A stretch of DNA of 32,547 nucleotides from Microbacteriaceae bacterium (GCA_022701925.1 JAKONM010000313.1:1-32547); one strand, 5' to 3'; positions 15,958-24,116 are shown, numbered from the stretch's first letter. Made by a program: numbers and translations. The notes: generated by a model from the sequence alone, not told the origin.

Positions 15958-16848
15958 GTGCTCTACGTTCCGCCCTCATTCTCGACGGATCCGAACGCCT
16001 CGTACGCCGGCAAGAATGTCGCCGCCGGCAAGCAGGGCTCGAAGGTGCCCCCGGGCGCCCTCGAATACCCGCAGCGCGAGATCATGGCCGTCATCGCGGC
16101 CGCTAATCTCGCGGGCACCAACACCGACCTGACGCAGCTCCTGCAGGCGATCAACATCCTGGCCGCGGCCAAGACCACGACCGCGCTCGGCACTAAGACG
16201 ATCGTCGGCGGCCGGGTGCTGTTCGCCCAAGCGGTCGCCGGCACCTACACCTTCACGCCCGACGTGCCGCTGATCTACGTGCGCGCCGTGGCCGGCGGCG
16301 GCGGTGGTGGGGGTGGCAACGGCTACGCCGGCGCCGGCGGCCTGGGCGCCAACTACTTCGAGGGCGCCTTCGACGTCGTGGTCGGGCAGCCCTACACGAT
16401 CGTGGTCGGCGCGGGCGGCATCGCCGGCGGCGGCTCCGGGGGCGGCGCCCCCGGCGGCAACGGCGGCGCGACCTACCTGGCCCGCCAGGGCGGCGCGACG
16501 CTCGCCCTCGCGCTGGGCGGCACCGGCGGCGGCTCCGGCGGCAACGCCGCCACCGGCTACGTCGGCGTGGCCGGCGCCTCGCCCGGCAAGACCGGCATCG
16601 TCTTCCCGCACGGCGGCTTCGAGCTGCTCGGCTTCGGCGCGCAGAACGGTGTCTACTACGCGGCCGGCGCCACGAACATCGCCCAGGGCGGCATGGGCGG
16701 CGGCGCGCCGATGTTCGCCTCCGCGACCCCCTTCCCGGTCCAGACCGGTCAGTTCGGCGGCACCGGCTGCGGGGGTGGGGGCTCCGGTGGCGCAGGCTCC
16801 GCTCTGGGCGCCGCGGGCGCCCCCGGCTTTCTCACCATCATGGGCTGA
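15958..16848 (+). CDS. Glycine-rich tail fibre / receptor-binding protein
   Basis: 296 residues from the GTG at 15958, chosen because GGAG lies 6 bases upstream; ATG 15928 is in frame but has no ribosome site. Residues 1-60 (YVPPSFSTDPNASYAGKNVA, then PQREIMAVIAAANLAGTNTD) look like the baseplate-anchoring end of tail fibres. Residues 110-290 hold many Gly runs broken by Ala, Ser and Asn (GGGGGGGNGYAGAGGLGANY and later blocks), like the polyglycine sandwich of phage adhesin tips that recognise surface receptors. The gene is followed 3 bases later by a chaperone-like gene, which supports a fibre function. Confidence 0.7.
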   Translation: MLYVPPSFSTDPNASYAGKNVAAGKQGSKVPPGALEYPQREIMAVIAAANLAGTNTDLTQLLQAINILAAAKTTTALGTKTIVGGRVLFAQAVAGTYTFTPDVPLIYVRAVAGGGGGGGGNGYAGAGGLGANYFEGAFDVVVGQPYTIVVGAGGIAGGGSGGGAPGGNGGATYLARQGGATLALALGGTGGGSGGNAATGYVGVAGASPGKTGIVFPHGGFELLGFGAQNGVYYAAGATNIAQGGMGGGAPMFASATPFPVQTGQFGGTGCGGGGSGGAGSALGAAGAPGFLTIMG

Positions 16849-16851
16849 TCG

Positions 16852-17445
16852 ATGTTCGCTCTGATCTGTAACGGGGTCGTCCACGACCTGCTCGCCGTCG
16901 ATCCCGCCCTCGAACTCGATCCGGAGCGCGCCGGCGATCTGAAGGTCGTCGACGTCTCGAACGTCCCCGGCATCGCGGTCGGCTGGTTCGCGAACGCCGA
17001 CGGCACGTTCCGTGCCCCGGCCCTGCCGACGGTCGACCTCGCCGCGCTCAAGGCCTCGCTGAAGGCCCAGGTCGACGCCGCGGCCGAAGCCCTGCGCCTC
17101 ACCCTCATCACCCCAGGCTCCGGCCAGGCGATGGAGTACCAGGAGGCCTACGCCGAGGCCGTCCAGGTCGACGCGGCCGCCAAGGCCGGCCAGGCGGTCG
17201 ACGGCGCGGGCTTCCCGATGCTGACCGCCTCGATCGGCTACGACGTTGACCCACAGACCAAGCTGCCGAGCGTCGACGTGGTCGGCGAGGCGCGCGCGGT
17301 GCTCGCCGCCTACGACGCCTACCAGCGCGCCGGCGCCGCCATCCGCGCCGCCCGGCTGAAGGCCAAGGCGGCGATCGACGCCGCCGCCTCTGTCGACGCG
17401 GCCCGGGCCGCGTTCGCGGCGATCGCATGGCCGACCTTCGCCTGA
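16852..17445 (+). CDS. Tail fibre assembly chaperone-like protein (DUF4376-like end)
   Basis: 197 residues. The second half contains PGSGQAMEYQEAYAEAVQVD, typical of DUF4376 proteins that follow tail fibre genes and assist folding. The first 60 residues read as a short strand-rich domain (ICNGVVHDLLAVDPALELDP) and the last 90 as an alanine-rich helix. It sits right after the glycine-rich fibre and before a terminator, so fibre and chaperone appear to be one transcript end. Confidence 0.65.
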   Translation: MFALICNGVVHDLLAVDPALELDPERAGDLKVVDVSNVPGIAVGWFANADGTFRAPALPTVDLAALKASLKAQVDAAAEALRLTLITPGSGQAMEYQEAYAEAVQVDAAAKAGQAVDGAGFPMLTASIGYDVDPQTKLPSVDVVGEARAVLAAYDAYQRAGAAIRAARLKAKAAIDAAASVDAARAAFAAIAWPTFA

Positions 17446-17472
17446 TCGGGCCCGTCCGCACCTGACCCGCCC

Positions 17473-17495
17473 ACGCCGCCTCGGGGCGGCGTTTT
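17473..17495 (+). terminator. Intrinsic terminator after the first fibre/chaperone pair
   Basis: ACGCCGCC, loop TCGG, GGCGGCGT, then TTT. The perfect 8-bp GC stem with U-tract lies 28 bases past the chaperone stop. It separates the first fibre module from the decoration/collagen module. Confidence 0.75.
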
Positions 17496-17522
17496 GCTGC
17501 CCGCCTCGAGGAAACCTGCAGC

Positions 17523-18155
17523 ATGACTGCAATCCTGCAGTTGCCTCTAATCCAGGTCGTGTTCGAGACGGCGACCAACGAGGACTGGCGCGACGGCGTC
17601 GCCTTTGCGACCGCCGGCGAGGTCGTCGGTTACGCCGCCCCGGGCAACGCGGGCACGGGCGGGCTCGCCGCGCTGGCCGTCTCGGCGGGCGCCTACATCG
17701 GCGACTACGTCCTCACCCTCACCGGTGCGACCGCCTACCGGGTCACGGACCCGGACGGCTACCTTCTCGGTTCTGGCTTGCTCGGCGTTCCGTTCGCCCG
17801 GTCGGGCGTGAGTTTCACGCTCCAGCCCGGCCCCACTCCCTTCGCGGCGGGCGACACCTTGATCGCCTCGGTTCTGCCGAGCCCGATCGACCTAACCGGG
17901 ATCGGGTTTCGGATGATGGTTAAGGAAAGCCTCTCGCGGGCTACCGTCGACCTCAGCGCCTCCACGGACAACGGCCTGCTGGTCAACGGTGGACCCTCCG
18001 GCGTCCTCGGCCTGGCGGTGCGGCAACCGCTGATGTTCAAGATCCCGGCCGGCGGGCTCGTCTGCGACATCCTCGCGGAGGGCGACGGCGTCGAGCGGCG
18101 CTGCGTCACCGGCACGATCAACCACGTTCTGGGCGTGACGCGCCCCGGGGCTTGA
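17523..18155 (+). CDS. Tail-region structural protein with a decoration-protein-like domain
   Basis: 210 residues; GAGGAAA 9 bases before the ATG. Residues about 47-110 (GAYIGDYVLTLTGATAYRVT, DPDGYLLGSGLLGVPF, PFAAGDTLIASV) look like the lambda-D-type decoration domain found in many phages, 'tvs..A..G.Y.ltl....'. Residues 115-205 form a second beta-rich part (GIGFRMMVKESLSRATVDLS, PAGGLVCDILAEGDGVERRC), like baseplate upper or fibre shaft domains. The gene is downstream of the fibre, not in the head module, so a fibre-associated role is more likely than capsid decoration. The family was not firmly recognised. Confidence 0.5.
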   Translation: MTAILQLPLIQVVFETATNEDWRDGVAFATAGEVVGYAAPGNAGTGGLAALAVSAGAYIGDYVLTLTGATAYRVTDPDGYLLGSGLLGVPFARSGVSFTLQPGPTPFAAGDTLIASVLPSPIDLTGIGFRMMVKESLSRATVDLSASTDNGLLVNGGPSGVLGLAVRQPLMFKIPAGGLVCDILAEGDGVERRCVTGTINHVLGVTRPGA

Positions 18156-18162
18156 GGACGCC

Positions 18163-18474
18163 ATGACCGAGATGCGCTCCCTCGTGCGCGTGACCGCGCG
18201 CGCCGTGCCGTTGCCGGTGCAGCAGATCGTCCCCGCACCGGCGCCGATCGCCGCCCCGGCGCCGGTCCCGATGATTGAGCGCCCGGCGCGCATCCAGCCC
18301 GGCGGCCTGATTGCCGGGCCGCCCGGGCCCGCCGGCGAACGCGGTGCGGACGGGGCCCCCGGCGCGGCTGGGGCCAAGGGTGATCCGGGACCGGCCGGTC
18401 CCCAGGGCCCGCAGGGTCAGCAAGGCCTGCCGGGCTCGGCGGGCGACGGTACGTTGGACGGGGGCTTCTTCTGA
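18163..18474 (+). CDS. Collagen-like tail protein 1
   Basis: 103 residues. After a proline/alanine-rich lead it has the segment GLIAGPPGPAGERGADG and then an unbroken run of about 15 Gly-X-Y triplets, ending GDGTLDGGFF. Collagen-like triplets make trimeric rods in phage fibres. GAGGA lies 5 bases before the ATG. The stop overlaps the next start in TGATG. The same TTCTGATGGCC junction recurs at 19481, and the C-terminal DGG-x-F is shared by the next two genes. Confidence 0.75.
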   Translation: MTEMRSLVRVTARAVPLPVQQIVPAPAPIAAPAPVPMIERPARIQPGGLIAGPPGPAGERGADGAPGAAGAKGDPGPAGPQGPQGQQGLPGSAGDGTLDGGFF

Positions 18475-19481
18475 TGGCCGCGACGATCAAGCTCAAGCGC
18501 CGCACTTCCGGCGTCGCCGGCTCGCCCGCCGCGCTGGCCTCCGGCGAGATCGCCTTCAACGAGGCGGCCGGCGATCTGAACCTGTACTACGGCGCCGGCG
18601 ACAACGGCGCGGGGCAGGCCACCAGCATCCTGGCGATCGCCGGCTTCGGTACCGCGTTCACCACCAAGGTGGCCGCGTTTCGCCTCGACCAGCTCGCGGC
18701 GGCGTCCGCCCCGCTCGTCGGCGTGGATCCGACCCTGCCCGCCCACCTCGCGACGAAGAACTACGTCGACAACGCCATTCAGGGCCTCGACCCCAAGGCG
18801 TCGGTCCAGTTCGCATCGGCCGGGCCGCTCGCCGCGAACACGCGGGCCGGAAACGTCCTGACCGCCTCCGCGAACGGCGCGCTCAGCGTCGATGGCGGCG
18901 CCCCCGCCGCGGGCCAGCGCATCCTCGTCAAGGATGAGGCTGCGGCGGCCAACAACGGCATCTACGACGTCACCGCGGCCGGATCGTCCACGGCGCCCTA
19001 CGTCCTGACGCGCTCCGCCGACTTCAACCTCTGGGCCGAGGTTCCGGGCGCGTTCGTATTCGTCGAGCAGGGCTCTGCGAACGCCGACACCGGCTGGCTC
19101 TCGACCGCGGACCAGGGCGGCACGCTCAACACCACGGCCATCGGCTTCGCCCAGTTCTCCTCGGCCGGCGCGGTGTCGGCCGGAAACGGCTTGGTGAAGA
19201 GCGGCAACGTCCTCGCGGTGCTGGCCGACGCCGGCATCACCGTATCCGCCGCCGGCGTGCGGATCTCGGCGAGCTACGCCGGCCAGACCTCGATCACCAC
19301 CCTCGGCACCGTCACCGCGGGTGCGTGGAACGGCACCGTGATCGCCCCGGGCTACGGCGGGACCGGCCTCAGCGCGGTGCCGACCGGCCTGCTCAAGGGC
19401 AACGGGACGGCGTACGCGGCCGCCGTGGCCGGCACTGACTATCTCGCGCCCAATTCGACGATCGACGGCGGGACGTTCTGA
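18474..19481 (+). CDS. Tail fibre protein 1 (IKLKR-type N-terminus)
   Basis: 335 residues. The opening ATIKLKRRTSGVAGSPAALA and SGEIAFNEAAGDLNLYYGAG are like the N-terminal head of many phage tail fibres and hyaluronidase-type fibres. ATKNYVDNAIQGLDPKASVQ is a known linker motif, and LWAEVPGAFVFVEQGSANAD continues a beta-rich shaft domain. The end has PGYGGTGLSAVPTGLLKGNG, then IDGGTF. Start and stop overlap the two collagen-like neighbours (TGATG at both ends), so the cassette is one translational unit. N-terminal similarity to the later fibre at 19868 is clear. Confidence 0.75.
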   Translation: MAATIKLKRRTSGVAGSPAALASGEIAFNEAAGDLNLYYGAGDNGAGQATSILAIAGFGTAFTTKVAAFRLDQLAAASAPLVGVDPTLPAHLATKNYVDNAIQGLDPKASVQFASAGPLAANTRAGNVLTASANGALSVDGGAPAAGQRILVKDEAAAANNGIYDVTAAGSSTAPYVLTRSADFNLWAEVPGAFVFVEQGSANADTGWLSTADQGGTLNTTAIGFAQFSSAGAVSAGNGLVKSGNVLAVLADAGITVSAAGVRISASYAGQTSITTLGTVTAGAWNGTVIAPGYGGTGLSAVPTGLLKGNGTAYAAAVAGTDYLAPNSTIDGGTF

Positions 19482-19762
19482 TGGCCATCACCGCGATCAG
19501 CGTCCTGCGGCGCGACCCCGCGCTCGCCAACGCCTCCGGCCTGATCGCGGGCGCGACCGGCCCGGCCGGAGCCCAGGGACAGGCCGGTGCGTCCGGTCCG
19601 GCCGGATCCCAAGGACAGCCCGGCCTCGCCGGTCGCGGCATCGCGGGGGTCGGCTTCGACGCGAACGGCCACCTCATCGTGACCTACAGCGACGGCTCGA
19701 CCAGCGACGCCGGCACCATCGCCGCCCCGCAGGCCTCAGGCGCCGACGGCGGCACCTTCTAG
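19481..19762 (+). CDS. Collagen-like tail protein 2
   Basis: 93 residues. The lead ANASGLIAG resembles the lead in collagen-like protein 1, followed by about 10 Gly-X-Y triplets, then GRGIAGVGFDANGHLIVTYS and DGSTSDAG, a short beta-hairpin unit that I recall beside collagen runs in phage tail proteins. It ends GADGGTF, like its neighbours. It starts inside the stop of fibre 1 (TGATG). A 105-base gap separates it from fibre 2. Confidence 0.72.
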   Translation: MAITAISVLRRDPALANASGLIAGATGPAGAQGQAGASGPAGSQGQPGLAGRGIAGVGFDANGHLIVTYSDGSTSDAGTIAAPQASGADGGTF

Positions 19763-19867
19763 GGCCGGCCGGGCCACCGCCTCGCTCGACCCCTGTCCCT
19801 ACGCCGCGCCCCGGTCGGATGAGCCTCCGGCCGTGTGGGCACGCGTGTCCGCGCTTGCGAGTATCCC

Positions 19868-21949
19868 ATGGCCAATGCGATCCAGCTCAAGCGGTCGAGC
19901 ACCGCCGGGGCCGTGCCGAGCGCGCTCGCCGACGGCGAGGTCGCCGTCCAGCAGGCCGACGGCGTCCTGTTCTGGCGCGACGCAGCGCAGGCGGTGCAGC
20001 GCCTGTTGTTTCCCAAGCGCTCGCCGGCGGCCGATGCCGCCTACGCGATCAAGGCGACCGACACCTATGTCGGCGTCTCCGCCCTGACCGCCGCGCGCAC
20101 GCTCACCCTGCCCGCGGCCTCGGCCTATCCGGCCGGCCATATCCTGACGGTCGCGGACGAGAAGGGCGCCTGCAGCGCCAGCCTCACTGTCACTCTGTCT
20201 CCCGCGGGCTCCGACACGGTCAACGGTGCGGCCTCGCTCGTCCTGTCGGTGCCGAACTTCAACGTCCGGCTGTCCAGCGACGGCGCCGCGAAGTGGGTCG
20301 TGTCCGGCCGCGGCGTCCCCCTGCTCGGGGATGCCTCCGGCGCGACGGTCGCGCTCAGCTCGGGCGCCGCCGCCGGCACGCTCGCGAACCAGTTGGCGAC
20401 GATGCCGGTCTCCCCGGCGCAGCAGACCGCGATCAACGCGGCCCAGAGCAACGCGATCAGCTCGGCCGCCTCCGACGCCACCTCGAAAGCCAATACGGCC
20501 CAGAGCAACGCGATCAGCACCGCGGCCTCCGACGCGACCTCGAAAGCCAGCGCCGCCCAGAGCAACGCGATCGCCGCATCGCTTCAGCGTTCCTCCAATC
20601 TATCCGATCTCGGGAATGCCGGGACGGCACGGACCAATCTCGGGCTCGGCGGGGCTGCGACGCTCAGCGTTGGGACGGCGGCCGGGACGGTCGCGGCGGG
20701 CAACGACGCGCGCCTGAACGGGGCGCTCCCTACGGTTCAGATCCTACCCGCGGCGACGCAGACCGGCAGCTTCGCGACCGCGCTGTTCAACCAACAGTTC
20801 AGTGAGCAGTACACCGCCGGCGCCGGGTTCGCGATCGGTCACGCGCTGCTCATGACCCGGACGGGCGGCACGGGCCACCGTGAAGCCGTCCACGTCGAGA
20901 TGATCTCGAACGCGACCCCAGCCGGCTTCTTCAACGTCGGCGGCAACTTCATCGGACACCTCACCGGCGGGTCCGGTTCGTGCTTCGGGCTCAACGCGGT
21001 CGGCTGGGTCGATGCCGGCATCGCCTCGACCGCGGAATGCTCCGCGTTCGAGGCCAATACGGTCGTCAAGGCCGCGTGCAACCGCAAGACCGGCATCCAG
21101 ATTGTCGACTCCGACGGTTCGACCGCGTCGGGCACGGTGTTCGATGCCGGCCTGCTACTCGCCACCAACGGGACCGGCATCGGCTACTCGATCGGGATCC
21201 AGTTCGGCGCGGGCGCCTACACCGACGGGCGCGACCTCGGCATCCTGGCGAACGGCACGCTGATCGGGGTCAAGGCGACCTCGAAGACGTTGCGGGCCGG
21301 CCTCGATCTCGCCGGCGTCACGAACTGGGGCATCGCGCCGATCCTCCTCAACGCCGGCGGCGGCAAGGGCCTGGCCTTCGGCGGGGATCTCGGCGGCGGG
21401 GCCGTCCTCACCGACACGACCGCCAACGGGCACAGGCTCCGGTTCGCGAACGCCCAGACCGTCCTCCAGAACAGCGGTGGCGGCAACATCGTCGGGATCA
21501 GCGACGGCGGCGCGATCTCCTGCGCGGGCGTCACGCTGACGACGCCCAACTCGACCGGCGACGTCTCCGGGATGAGCGTCACGCCGAACGCCAGCGCGAC
21601 GGCGGGGACCCTGGCGCGGCTGATCAACGACCTCGGCGGTTCGGCGAACCTGTCGGCGTCCGGGTATTACCGGGCGCCGAACGGCCTGATCCTGCAGTGG
21701 ACCTCGATCAACCTCGGCTCGACCGCGGATCAATCGTTCTCGTGGCCGATCGCCTTCCCGAACGCGCTGCTCGGCCACGCCAACGCGGTCGAGAGCTCCG
21801 ACACGGCCACCACGTCGGCTTGGACGCTCAAGATGGACGGGGTGACCAAGACCGGCGGCAACGTCCGGGCCCGGGTGACCAACAACGGCGGCACGACGGG
21901 ACAGGCCGCCGGCACGACGATCGCTCGCCTCCTCTCGGTTGGGTACTGA
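19868..21949 (+). CDS. Large tail fibre protein 2
   Basis: 693 residues from the ATG at 19868; an earlier in-frame GTG at 19835 is less likely, because ANAIQLKRSSTAGAVPSALA matches the start of fibre 1. Residues 190-240 contain 19-residue repeats (AQSNAISSAASDATSKANT and relatives), probably a trimeric coiled coil. SSNLSDLGNAGTARTNLGLG is a typical fibre motif. Residues about 300-570 form a long unrecognised region (VEMISNATPAGFFNVGGNFI, LNAGGGKGLAFGGDLGGGAV) that may bind the receptor. The end is a small beta domain (LILQWTSINLGSTADQSFSW) seen at tips of many fibres. It is followed directly by a chaperone-like gene. Confidence 0.78.
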   Translation: MANAIQLKRSSTAGAVPSALADGEVAVQQADGVLFWRDAAQAVQRLLFPKRSPAADAAYAIKATDTYVGVSALTAARTLTLPAASAYPAGHILTVADEKGACSASLTVTLSPAGSDTVNGAASLVLSVPNFNVRLSSDGAAKWVVSGRGVPLLGDASGATVALSSGAAAGTLANQLATMPVSPAQQTAINAAQSNAISSAASDATSKANTAQSNAISTAASDATSKASAAQSNAIAASLQRSSNLSDLGNAGTARTNLGLGGAATLSVGTAAGTVAAGNDARLNGALPTVQILPAATQTGSFATALFNQQFSEQYTAGAGFAIGHALLMTRTGGTGHREAVHVEMISNATPAGFFNVGGNFIGHLTGGSGSCFGLNAVGWVDAGIASTAECSAFEANTVVKAACNRKTGIQIVDSDGSTASGTVFDAGLLLATNGTGIGYSIGIQFGAGAYTDGRDLGILANGTLIGVKATSKTLRAGLDLAGVTNWGIAPILLNAGGGKGLAFGGDLGGGAVLTDTTANGHRLRFANAQTVLQNSGGGNIVGISDGGAISCAGVTLTTPNSTGDVSGMSVTPNASATAGTLARLINDLGGSANLSASGYYRAPNGLILQWTSINLGSTADQSFSWPIAFPNALLGHANAVESSDTATTSAWTLKMDGVTKTGGNVRARVTNNGGTTGQAAGTTIARLLSVGY
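20441..20575 (+). repeat. 57-bp tandem repeat in fibre 2 (2.3 copies)
   Basis: The unit begins GCCCAGAGCAACGCGATC at 20441, 20498 and 20555, exactly 57 bases apart. It encodes 19 residues of Ala/Ser-rich coiled coil. The repeats are near-identical at DNA level, which suggests recent duplication and possible copy-number change. Confidence 0.85.
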
Positions 21950-21950
21950 C

Positions 21951-22547
21951 ATGCGGCTCTACGCACGCTTCGGCGCCGACGGTCTGCGGCCGGCGTTCTA
22001 CCCCGACGACGTCTACCCGGACGTCGTCGCGTACGGGCCTCGGCCGGAGGCGAGCGAGGCCGATCCCGATCCGGTCGCCCCGGAGATCTCGCGGACTCGC
22101 CACCCGGCGATCCCCGCGGATGCCGTCGAGATCAGCTACGATCAGTGGCAGGACTTCCTCGCCCACCAGGGCGAGCGGCGCTGGGACGGGGGTGCGCTCG
22201 TCGCGTATAGCCCGACGCCGCCCCCGGCAACGCCTCCCGCCAGCGTTTCGCTCGCCGAATGGCGATCCGCGCTCGATCTCTGGATGATCGACGGCGCGTC
22301 GGGGGCGGCTTCGAAGCTTTCGCAGGTCTACGCCAAGGTCACACCGATCCGGGATGCGGGCAACCCGCTTGGCAAGGTCGCGATGCAGCAGCTCGAATAC
22401 TCCAACAACGTCGAGCTGTCAGCGCTGTTCAAGATCAAGGACGCCTTCGGCTTCGACGAAGCCGCCTGCATCGAGAGCATGTGGCGCGCCGATCGGGTGC
22501 GCTCGGGCGACTTTTCGGGCGTCTGGCCGATCCCAGCAGGGGCTTAG
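21951..22547 (+). CDS. Putative tail fibre assembly chaperone 2
   Basis: 198 residues from ATG 21951, one base after the fibre stop. The first 100 residues (FYPDDVYPDVVAYGP, then EISYDQWQDFLAHQGERRWD) look like the N-terminal domain of tail fibre assembly proteins, 'pp.ai.Is..qw..l......'. The last 100 are helical (AEWRSALDLWMIDGASGAAS, KVAMQQLEYSNNVELSALFK) and of unknown family. Position after the large fibre supports a chaperone. The 240 bases that follow hold no gene I can support. Confidence 0.55.
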   Translation: MRLYARFGADGLRPAFYPDDVYPDVVAYGPRPEASEADPDPVAPEISRTRHPAIPADAVEISYDQWQDFLAHQGERRWDGGALVAYSPTPPPATPPASVSLAEWRSALDLWMIDGASGAASKLSQVYAKVTPIRDAGNPLGKVAMQQLEYSNNVELSALFKIKDAFGFDEAACIESMWRADRVRSGDFSGVWPIPAGA

Positions 22548-22788
22548 CGTCGTCGCCGCGCCGTGCAACGACAGCCCGGCCGGACCCGAAGGCCCGGCCG
22601 GTTCTTCGGCATCCGCGGCAGGTGTGCGGTCCTATGATGGTCAGCCCACCCGGTTAACGACCCGCTGATCCTCGCCATCACGACCGCGCGATGGCGGGCG
22701 CCTGACCCGACCAACAAACCCCTGACCTCCACCCCGGAGAGCGCCAGCGCTCCCCGTCCGCATGCCCGTGCCTGAAGGGGTCTCCCGC

Positions 22789-23178
22789 ATGGCCCGCTAC
22801 TACGTTTTCGCGACGCAGCCCGAGGCGCAGGCGTGCGTCGACCGCATCAACGTGCGGGCGCGGACCGTCTACGCGGCGCAAGGCTACCAGCTCGACGAGG
22901 CCGGCGCGATCATCGGGCAGCGCGCCAGCGACGGCGCGCCGATGCCGGACGCGGCCAAAACGCTGACCTGGGACATCCCGCGCCAGCGCCGCGACGGCAA
23001 GTGGGTGGTCGCCCATTGCGACCTGGTCCCGGGCGCGACCTTCGTGCTCAAGCCGACTGCGATCCCACCGCTGACCGTGGCTGCGTTCGTCGCTCAGGAC
23101 GTCCCCGCCACCGCGACGGTGGAGGTCGAGGACGCGTCGTGGTGGCCCGCGCCGCCCGTCATAAGGGCGGCCGTCTAA
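22789..23178 (+). CDS. Phage tail-region protein of unknown function
   Basis: 129 residues from ATG 22789, preferred because GAAGGGG lies about 9 bases upstream; ATG 22762 is in frame but lacks a site. RYYVFATQPEAQACVDRINV, then LTWDIPRQRRDGKWVVAHCD, resembles small phage proteins that I recall from fibre clusters, with no known role. The second half may be a short beta domain. Its stop overlaps the next start (TAATG), so it is coupled to the LamG-like protein. Confidence 0.6.
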   Translation: MARYYVFATQPEAQACVDRINVRARTVYAAQGYQLDEAGAIIGQRASDGAPMPDAAKTLTWDIPRQRRDGKWVVAHCDLVPGATFVLKPTAIPPLTVAAFVAQDVPATATVEVEDASWWPAPPVIRAAV

Positions 23179-23858
23179 TGGCTACCCGGCTCTGGACCCC
23201 GGAACAGGATCTGGCGTCCGCACTCGTCGCTCATTGGGATGCGCAGCAGGGTGTTACCCAGGCCGCAGGATCTGTCTCGCAATGGACGGACACCGTCGCC
23301 GGCATCGCCGCAACGCAGGGCACGGCGTCGAACCAGCCGACGTTTTCCGCGACGACTAGGAACGGCAAGCCGGGCCTGTCGTTCGGCGGCAATCAGTTCC
23401 TCAGCTTCAGCTCGGCGACGTTCCCCAAAGGGTCGGCCGCCCGGTCGCTGTTCGTGGCCGGGTACATGGCCAAGAATACGACCAGCACGCGGACGCTGTT
23501 CAACTACGGCTCGACCGGTTCATGGGTAGCGGCCGGCGTCACGGGAGGGAGTGCGGGCAAGGCGCTGGTCGATACCTGGGGGACGTTCACCTCATCGCAG
23601 ACGCTGTGGTCGGAAGCCGACGTGGCGCTGTACTGGCAGGCCTCCGGTTCGGCTCAGTCGATCGTTGTCGATGGTGGCACGGCTTACACCTCGTCGAACA
23701 ACCTCAACACGTCGGGCAACGGCGGCCTCATCGGCACCGACGCCTATGGCGGCCAGCAATGGATTGGCTCCATCCAGCAGGCGCTGGTGTTCAACCGCCT
23801 CCTTACGGCGGACGAACGGCAGCAGCTTGAGGGCTGGGAGAGCTGGTACGACGGCTAG
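23178..23858 (+). CDS. LamG/concanavalin-like domain protein, ending at an in-frame amber
   Basis: 226 residues to a TAG at 23856-23858. ALVAHWDAQQGVTQAAGSVS, QWTDTVAGIAATQGTASNQP and GKPGLSFGGNQFLSFSSA, with IGSIQQALVFNRLLTADERQ and QLEGWESWYDG, are the strands of LamG-like lectin domains in phage and bacterial surface proteins. Such proteins usually continue with a Leu-Pro-x-x-His-Pro-Tyr-Lys motif; here that motif (LPAGHPYKSAAP) lies just beyond the amber codon in the same frame. The product is thus likely truncated, or extended by readthrough. It probably binds a sugar on the host surface. Confidence 0.7.
   Translation: MATRLWTPEQDLASALVAHWDAQQGVTQAAGSVSQWTDTVAGIAATQGTASNQPTFSATTRNGKPGLSFGGNQFLSFSSATFPKGSAARSLFVAGYMAKNTTSTRTLFNYGSTGSWVAAGVTGGSAGKALVDTWGTFTSSQTLWSEADVALYWQASGSAQSIVVDGGTAYTSSNNLNTSGNGGLIGTDAYGGQQWIGSIQQALVFNRLLTADERQQLEGWESWYDG
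23856..23858 (+). other. In-frame amber codon joining LamG-like and alanine-rich frames
   Basis: GGC TAG GCC. The frame runs from 23178 to the TAG at 25467 with this single stop. From 23859 to 24116 there is no ATG, GTG or TTG in frame, so the downstream protein has no credible independent start. UAG also ends the sheath, tape measure and other genes here, so a general recoding of UAG is unlikely. Confidence 0.8.
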
Positions 23859-24116
23859 GCCGGCGCCAACCTTCCGGCCGGCCACCCGTACAAGTCCGCG
23901 GCCCCGACCGTCACGACGTCCGATGGCGGAACTGTCTACACGGCCAGCATCGGTATCGCGGCCGCCCCGGGCCAGCTTGGGGCGGCCCTGCTCGCCGGCG
24001 TCAGCGCCGCCGCCCTGGCAGTTGCACCGGGGCTGACGGCCGCCGGCGGGGCGCTCTACGGGGCGAGCCTGGCGCTCTCCGCCCTGGCGCCACTCTCCGC
24101 CTCTGCGGCCGCGCAG

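Noticed and set aside
18290-18460. Regular repeats resembling a CRISPR array
   Set aside because: These are Gly-X-Y codon repeats of a collagen-like protein, with 9-base periodicity and no spacers.
20980-22287. Plus-strand ORF of 435 codons inside fibre 2
   Set aside because: Arg/Pro-rich alternative frame crossing two real gene ends, without start signal.
22548-22668. Collagen-like wording (PAGPEGPAGSS) in the gap after chaperone 2
   Set aside because: Only two or three triplets, no start, and out of frame with the gene before; it may be a remnant but cannot be supported.
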